Assembly (NCBI GenBank): GCA_019694575.1
Contig: JAIBBR010000018.1
Location: forward strand, 1 to 51,976
Reading direction: 5' to 3'
Origin: Myxococcaceae bacterium
Lineage (GTDB): Bacteria > Myxococcota > Myxococcia > Myxococcales > Myxococcaceae
DNA length: 51,976 bases
The notes beneath the pieces are model-generated. The model was not told where the DNA came from, ran no database searches, and was given only the letters and a program-made list of their open reading frames with translations. Shown here piece by piece: positions 51,150 through 51,976 of the stretch; the stretch's first letter is position 1; each line of letters opens with the position of its first letter. The position numbers and the translations under genes were made by a program.

Positions 51150-51593
51150 TCAAGCCTTGAGCTTGAAGACGAGCACGTCGGCTTGCTCGAAACCGCATGA
51201 CGAAAAAAACGCCAGCGCGGGGTCTTTCGCCCCGAGCAGGTTCTGAATTTCGAGCCGTTTGGCGCCGAGCACTTTGGCGCGATCGACTGCGCGCTTGAGC
51301 AATTCACGGCCCACGCCCTTGCGCCGCCAGTTGCTGGCCACCACCAATTCGTCGATGGTGGCGATGCGGGCCGAGAAGCGAAGTTGCGGCCGGTGTGAAA
51401 GTGCGAGCACGCCGATCGCTTTGTCGAGCGAATCAGCGGCGACCAGCAACTCCATTTCAGGGTGGCTGATCAGCCAGGTGACAATCTGCGAATCGATTTG
51501 AAAACCGGCTTCGCCGAGCAGCGCGCGAACGGTTTCACCGTCACCCCGCCGGGCTGAGCGAATTTTGAAGAGTGGGCTTCGGTTTTCCGTCAC
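51150..51593 (-). CDS. GNAT-family N-acetyltransferase
   Basis: 147 aa from GTG 51593. The GNAT fold is clear: KIRSARRGDGETVRALL at the N terminus, ATIDELVVASNWRRKGVGREL (acetyl-CoA-binding R/Q-x-x-G-x-G/A as RRKGVG), then AKRLEIQNLLG and DPALAFFSSCGFEQAD. The substrate is unknown. TTG 51599 is an alternative start; longer in-frame versions have no support and run toward the structured element upstream. Confidence 0.82.
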   Translation of the reverse strand: MTENRSPLFKIRSARRGDGETVRALLGEAGFQIDSQIVTWLISHPEMELLVAADSLDKAIGVLALSHRPQLRFSARIATIDELVVASNWRRKGVGRELLKRAVDRAKVLGAKRLEIQNLLGAKDPALAFFSSCGFEQADVLVFKLKA

Positions 51594-51879
51594 GTTCAAA
51601 AGACATTTTAACCCGGCAGGTGCAGAGGCTCCATTTCGTGGGCGGCCGCCAGTGCCAGAGTTCGATAGCAACTGTAGAGCGCCGATCAGGTTACCTGAGC
51701 GTCACGAGGGTGCTGAGACCGAAGCGAGGCGGGCGCCCGAGGAAGGAGCTCCGGAGGCGTGCTGTTGGGCACGTCGAGGAGCGGACTGACGAGGCCGCAC
51801 GCCGCAGCGAGAGGATCGGCAGCCGCAGTAGGTCGGGTAACCTGTTCGGCGCTCTAAACAGCTTCTCGGTGATTGTGGA
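51594..51879. other. Intergenic region with structured element
   Basis: 286 bp between two minus-strand genes. The part 51594-51675 shows nothing I can name. The rest is the inverted-repeat element at 51676-51855. Confidence 0.5.
51676..51855 (-). ncRNA. Candidate structured RNA or mobile-type element with 20-bp ends
   Basis: AGAGCGCCGATCAGGTTACC (51676-51695) and GGTAACCTGTTCGGCGCTCT (51836-51855) are inverted copies with one mismatch, and CTGT/ACAG just outside extend the stem after a small bulge. The 140 bp between has smaller stems, for example CGTGC-GCACG, and on the minus strand seven CCTC tetramers spaced 13-22 nt apart. A transcript would be a closed 180-nt structure with several CCUC (anti-Shine-Dalgarno-like) motifs. 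The strand is uncertain; minus is assigned because both flanking genes lie on it. I cannot match it to 6S, SRP, RNase P or tmRNA. Confidence 0.35.
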
Positions 51880-51976
51880 TCATTGAAAGCGGGCGACATG
51901 ATTGGCGATGAGGCGAGGGGAGCGCTGAAAACGAGTAAAGGTGGCGCGCAGCGCGGAGTCGCGTTCGTCGGTCGTT
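51880..51976 (-). CDS. C-terminal end of an unidentified gene
   Basis: The minus strand is open from the window edge to TGA at 51882-51880, encoding about 31 residues that end RFQRSPRLIANHVARFQ. Codon choice (CGC, GCC, CTC, ATC) matches real genes here, better than the opposite-strand ATG at 51898. Too short to name a family. Confidence 0.4.
   Translation of the reverse strand, partial: TTDERDSALRATFTRFQRSPRLIANHVARFQ

Noticed and set aside
51676-51855. Retron msr-msd region
   Set aside because: Inverted ends and myxobacterial context invite the idea, but no reverse transcriptase reading frame is visible nearby and the coding on both sides is unrelated.
51676-51855. 6S, SRP or RNase P RNA
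   Set aside because: Size and closing stem resemble 6S, but none of the conserved bases that I know of these RNAs are present.
51898-51976. Plus-strand ATG start running off the window
   Set aside because: Its codons (AGG, GGA, AGT) fit the window less well than the minus-strand frame over the same bases.
1-51976. tRNA genes, CRISPR arrays, insertion sequences
   Set aside because: The gaps show no cloverleaf with a T-loop GTTCRA pattern, no regularly spaced direct repeats and no transposase motifs.

Overview
This GC-rich, gene-dense window looks like a myxobacterial (Myxococcota) chromosome. Lipoproteins rich in DAG and DGG motifs next to the lipobox are frequent. There is a sigma-54 activator with an FHA domain, a Ser/Thr kinase fused to a sulfatase-modifying-type domain, a type IV pilus retraction ATPase and an HD-GYP response regulator. 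I see no tRNA, rRNA, CRISPR array, prophage or intact insertion sequence.

Layout. 1-7552: the first codons of a probable UbiB/AarF kinase leave the window leftward; divergent to it are an SbcD/YhaO-type nuclease, a YhaN-type membrane-anchored SMC-like ATPase and MutS. 7642-9759: a periplasmic amidase and a tiny Cys-rich lipoprotein. 9760-10632: no convincing gene. 10633-19673: a large beta-propeller-like lipoprotein (-), an HtrA/Deg protease, SMC and a secreted VWA protein. 19766-20840: a nucleotidyltransferase toxin-like module on the minus strand and what looks like the 3' remnant of a PDZ gene. 20841-25011: a lipoprotein (+) meeting a three-gene zinc-ribbon/MoxR/DUF58 operon (-). 25012-25490: a small gene graveyard (3' ends of an S41 peptidase and of a TolB-like repeat protein) followed by a palindromic operator. 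25491-29100: an AAA/PD-(D/E)XK ATPase and a HEAT-repeat/cyclophilin lipoprotein. 29101-33834: HD-GYP response regulator (-), then an operon of a DapB-like dehydrogenase, two MaoC hydratases and an FHA-sigma54 activator. 33848-36740: a lipoprotein (-) divergent from a porin carrying a CxxCH motif and a diheme cytochrome c. 36751-39053: kinase-FGE fusion behind a cupredoxin lipoprotein. 39205-41046: FadE-type acyl-CoA dehydrogenase with a well-formed operator. 41198-48619: hypothetical protein, choice-of-anchor lipoprotein, deoxyhypusine synthase-like enzyme, NmrA reductase, and a lipoprotein / cNMP-domain / PilT-PilU operon. 48815-51976: a five-repeat lipoprotein, a GNAT acetyltransferase, a structured non-coding element and the 3' end of a further gene.

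Themes. DNA maintenance (SbcD-YhaN-MutS, SMC), envelope quality control (HtrA, amidase, many lipoproteins), lipid metabolism (MaoC pair, acyl-CoA dehydrogenase) and signalling (HD-GYP, FHA-EBP, kinase-FGE, cNMP protein with a pilus motor). The most unusual items are the haem-motif porin paired with a diheme cytochrome, the deoxyhypusine synthase homologue, the structured element near 51.7 kb with seven CCTC motifs, the decayed gene ends near 25 kb, and several perfect short dyads placed where operators would sit. All functions are read from motifs by eye; no database search was possible.
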